Assembly: GCA_016278325.1 (NCBI GenBank) | Contig: JADQCB010000004.1 | Span: 1 to 64,000, forward strand | Direction of reading: 5' to 3' | DNA: 64,000 nucleotides | Origin: Actibacterium sp. | GTDB taxonomy: Bacteria; Pseudomonadota; Alphaproteobacteria; Rhodobacterales; Rhodobacteraceae | Position numbers and translations under genes: made by a program | Shown: piece by piece, positions 63,774 to 64,000 of the stretch | Layout of the letters: each line of letters starts with the position of its first letter | How positions within the stretch are numbered: the first letter of the stretch is position 1 | The notes under the pieces: model-generated | Told to the model about the DNA's origin: nothing | Databases searched by the model: none | Seen by the model: only the letters and a program-made list of their open reading frames with translations

Positions 63774-64000
63774 TGGTGCCTGTTGTCCTCATGGCCGCGG
63801 CCCTGTGGGGCATGGGCGCCCTGATGAAGGTTTCCCGCCCGGCGCGCTGGCGGGCGATCGGCGCGCTCTATGTCGCGGTGCTGATCGTGCAATTTGCGTT
63901 GCCGCCAGGCCATCCGCTGCGCGCGGCAACCGGTGGCACCCCGCAGGCCTGGCTTGCCCTGGGGGTGGTCGCGGGGCTGATCTGGGGCTATCGGCGGTTG
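63773..64000 (+). CDS. Probable HesA/MoeB/ThiF-family protein, N-terminal part only
   Basis: 76 residues before the window ends. Only an N-terminal membrane segment is visible (VVLMAAALWGMGALMK, AIGALYVAVLIVQFALPPGHPLRAATGG and AWLALGVVAGLIWGYRRL): three hydrophobic stretches. Rhodobacteraceae MoeB/ThiF-type proteins next to dut carry this region ahead of the adenylation domain. The function rests on that recollection and position. TGATG overlap with dut. Confidence 0.5.
   Translation, partial: MVPVVLMAAALWGMGALMKVSRPARWRAIGALYVAVLIVQFALPPGHPLRAATGGTPQAWLALGVVAGLIWGYRRL

Noticed and set aside
1-64000. CRISPR arrays, rRNA genes, complete prophages and replication origins
   Set aside because: No regularly spaced repeats, rRNA signatures, phage structural genes, or DnaA/iteron arrays were seen on either strand.

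Overview
This 64 kb window is GC-rich, densely packed chromosomal DNA from an alphaproteobacterium, almost certainly the family Rhodobacteraceae. The evidence is the gene content: a class I lysyl-tRNA synthetase, an RpoHII-type sigma-32 followed by ChaN, coaBC and dut, an rsmI-yraN-gshB cluster divergent from a LpoA-like lipoprotein, a lysC-ptsP pair, and intergenic repeats of a kind common in that family. All names come from reading translated sequence; no database search was run.

Layout. 1-2566: end of ruvA, ruvB and a thiolase. 2567-3960: a rearrangement scar holding a 16-bp perfect inverted repeat, a broken ubiV-like gene and the 3' remnant of an IS5-type transposase. 3962-8254: an RND efflux pump and its periplasmic adaptor (minus strand), with an 18-bp dyad upstream and a phage-like gene remnant nearby. 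8692-21384: a metal, mainly copper, resistance region. Its minus-strand arm is a YHS-domain Cu(I) P1B-ATPase behind a CueR/HmrR-style promoter, then a CDF transporter and an EamA permease, plus a VTT membrane protein and a Met-rich EF-hand protein. Its plus-strand arm is a two-component system, a SHOCT protein, a CopI-like cupredoxin, a Tat-exported multicopper oxidase, a cytochrome c, a small unknown ORF, an L,D-transpeptidase and a small lipoprotein.

21540-34978: housekeeping and miscellaneous genes (flavin reductase, GNAT, EcsC, ptsP, lysC, SDR, tRNA-Thr, ettA, nadD, dacB, terB-like, class I lysS, a membrane protein). 35219-47780: a beta-helix protein, rhodanese, CMD protein, orphan ParA, universal stress protein behind an FNR-like box, small stress-type proteins, a class V aminotransferase behind a strong leader hairpin, a UbiH-family hydroxylase, HAD phosphatase, GntR regulator and an MshEN-glycosyltransferase fusion. 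47874-64000: trpS, a catalytically dead rhomboid homologue, murJ-glnD, an LpoA-like lipoprotein, rsmI-yraN-gshB-esterase, comM, rpoHII behind an ECF RpoE-type promoter, chaN, coaBC, dut and the start of a probable MoeB/ThiF-family gene.

The most system-like part is 12902-21384. A candidate direct-repeat operator (GATACA-N4-GATACA type) occurs at the divergent EF-hand/response-regulator promoter and again ahead of the cupredoxin operon. The sensor kinase has a Met/His-rich periplasmic stretch, and the EF-hand protein and cupredoxin carry similar Met-rich segments. I infer one periplasmic copper-handling regulon: the sensor detects Cu(I), the regulator drives Met-rich binding proteins, the cupredoxin and the oxidase, and the ATPase, under a separate MerR-type promoter, clears the cytoplasm.
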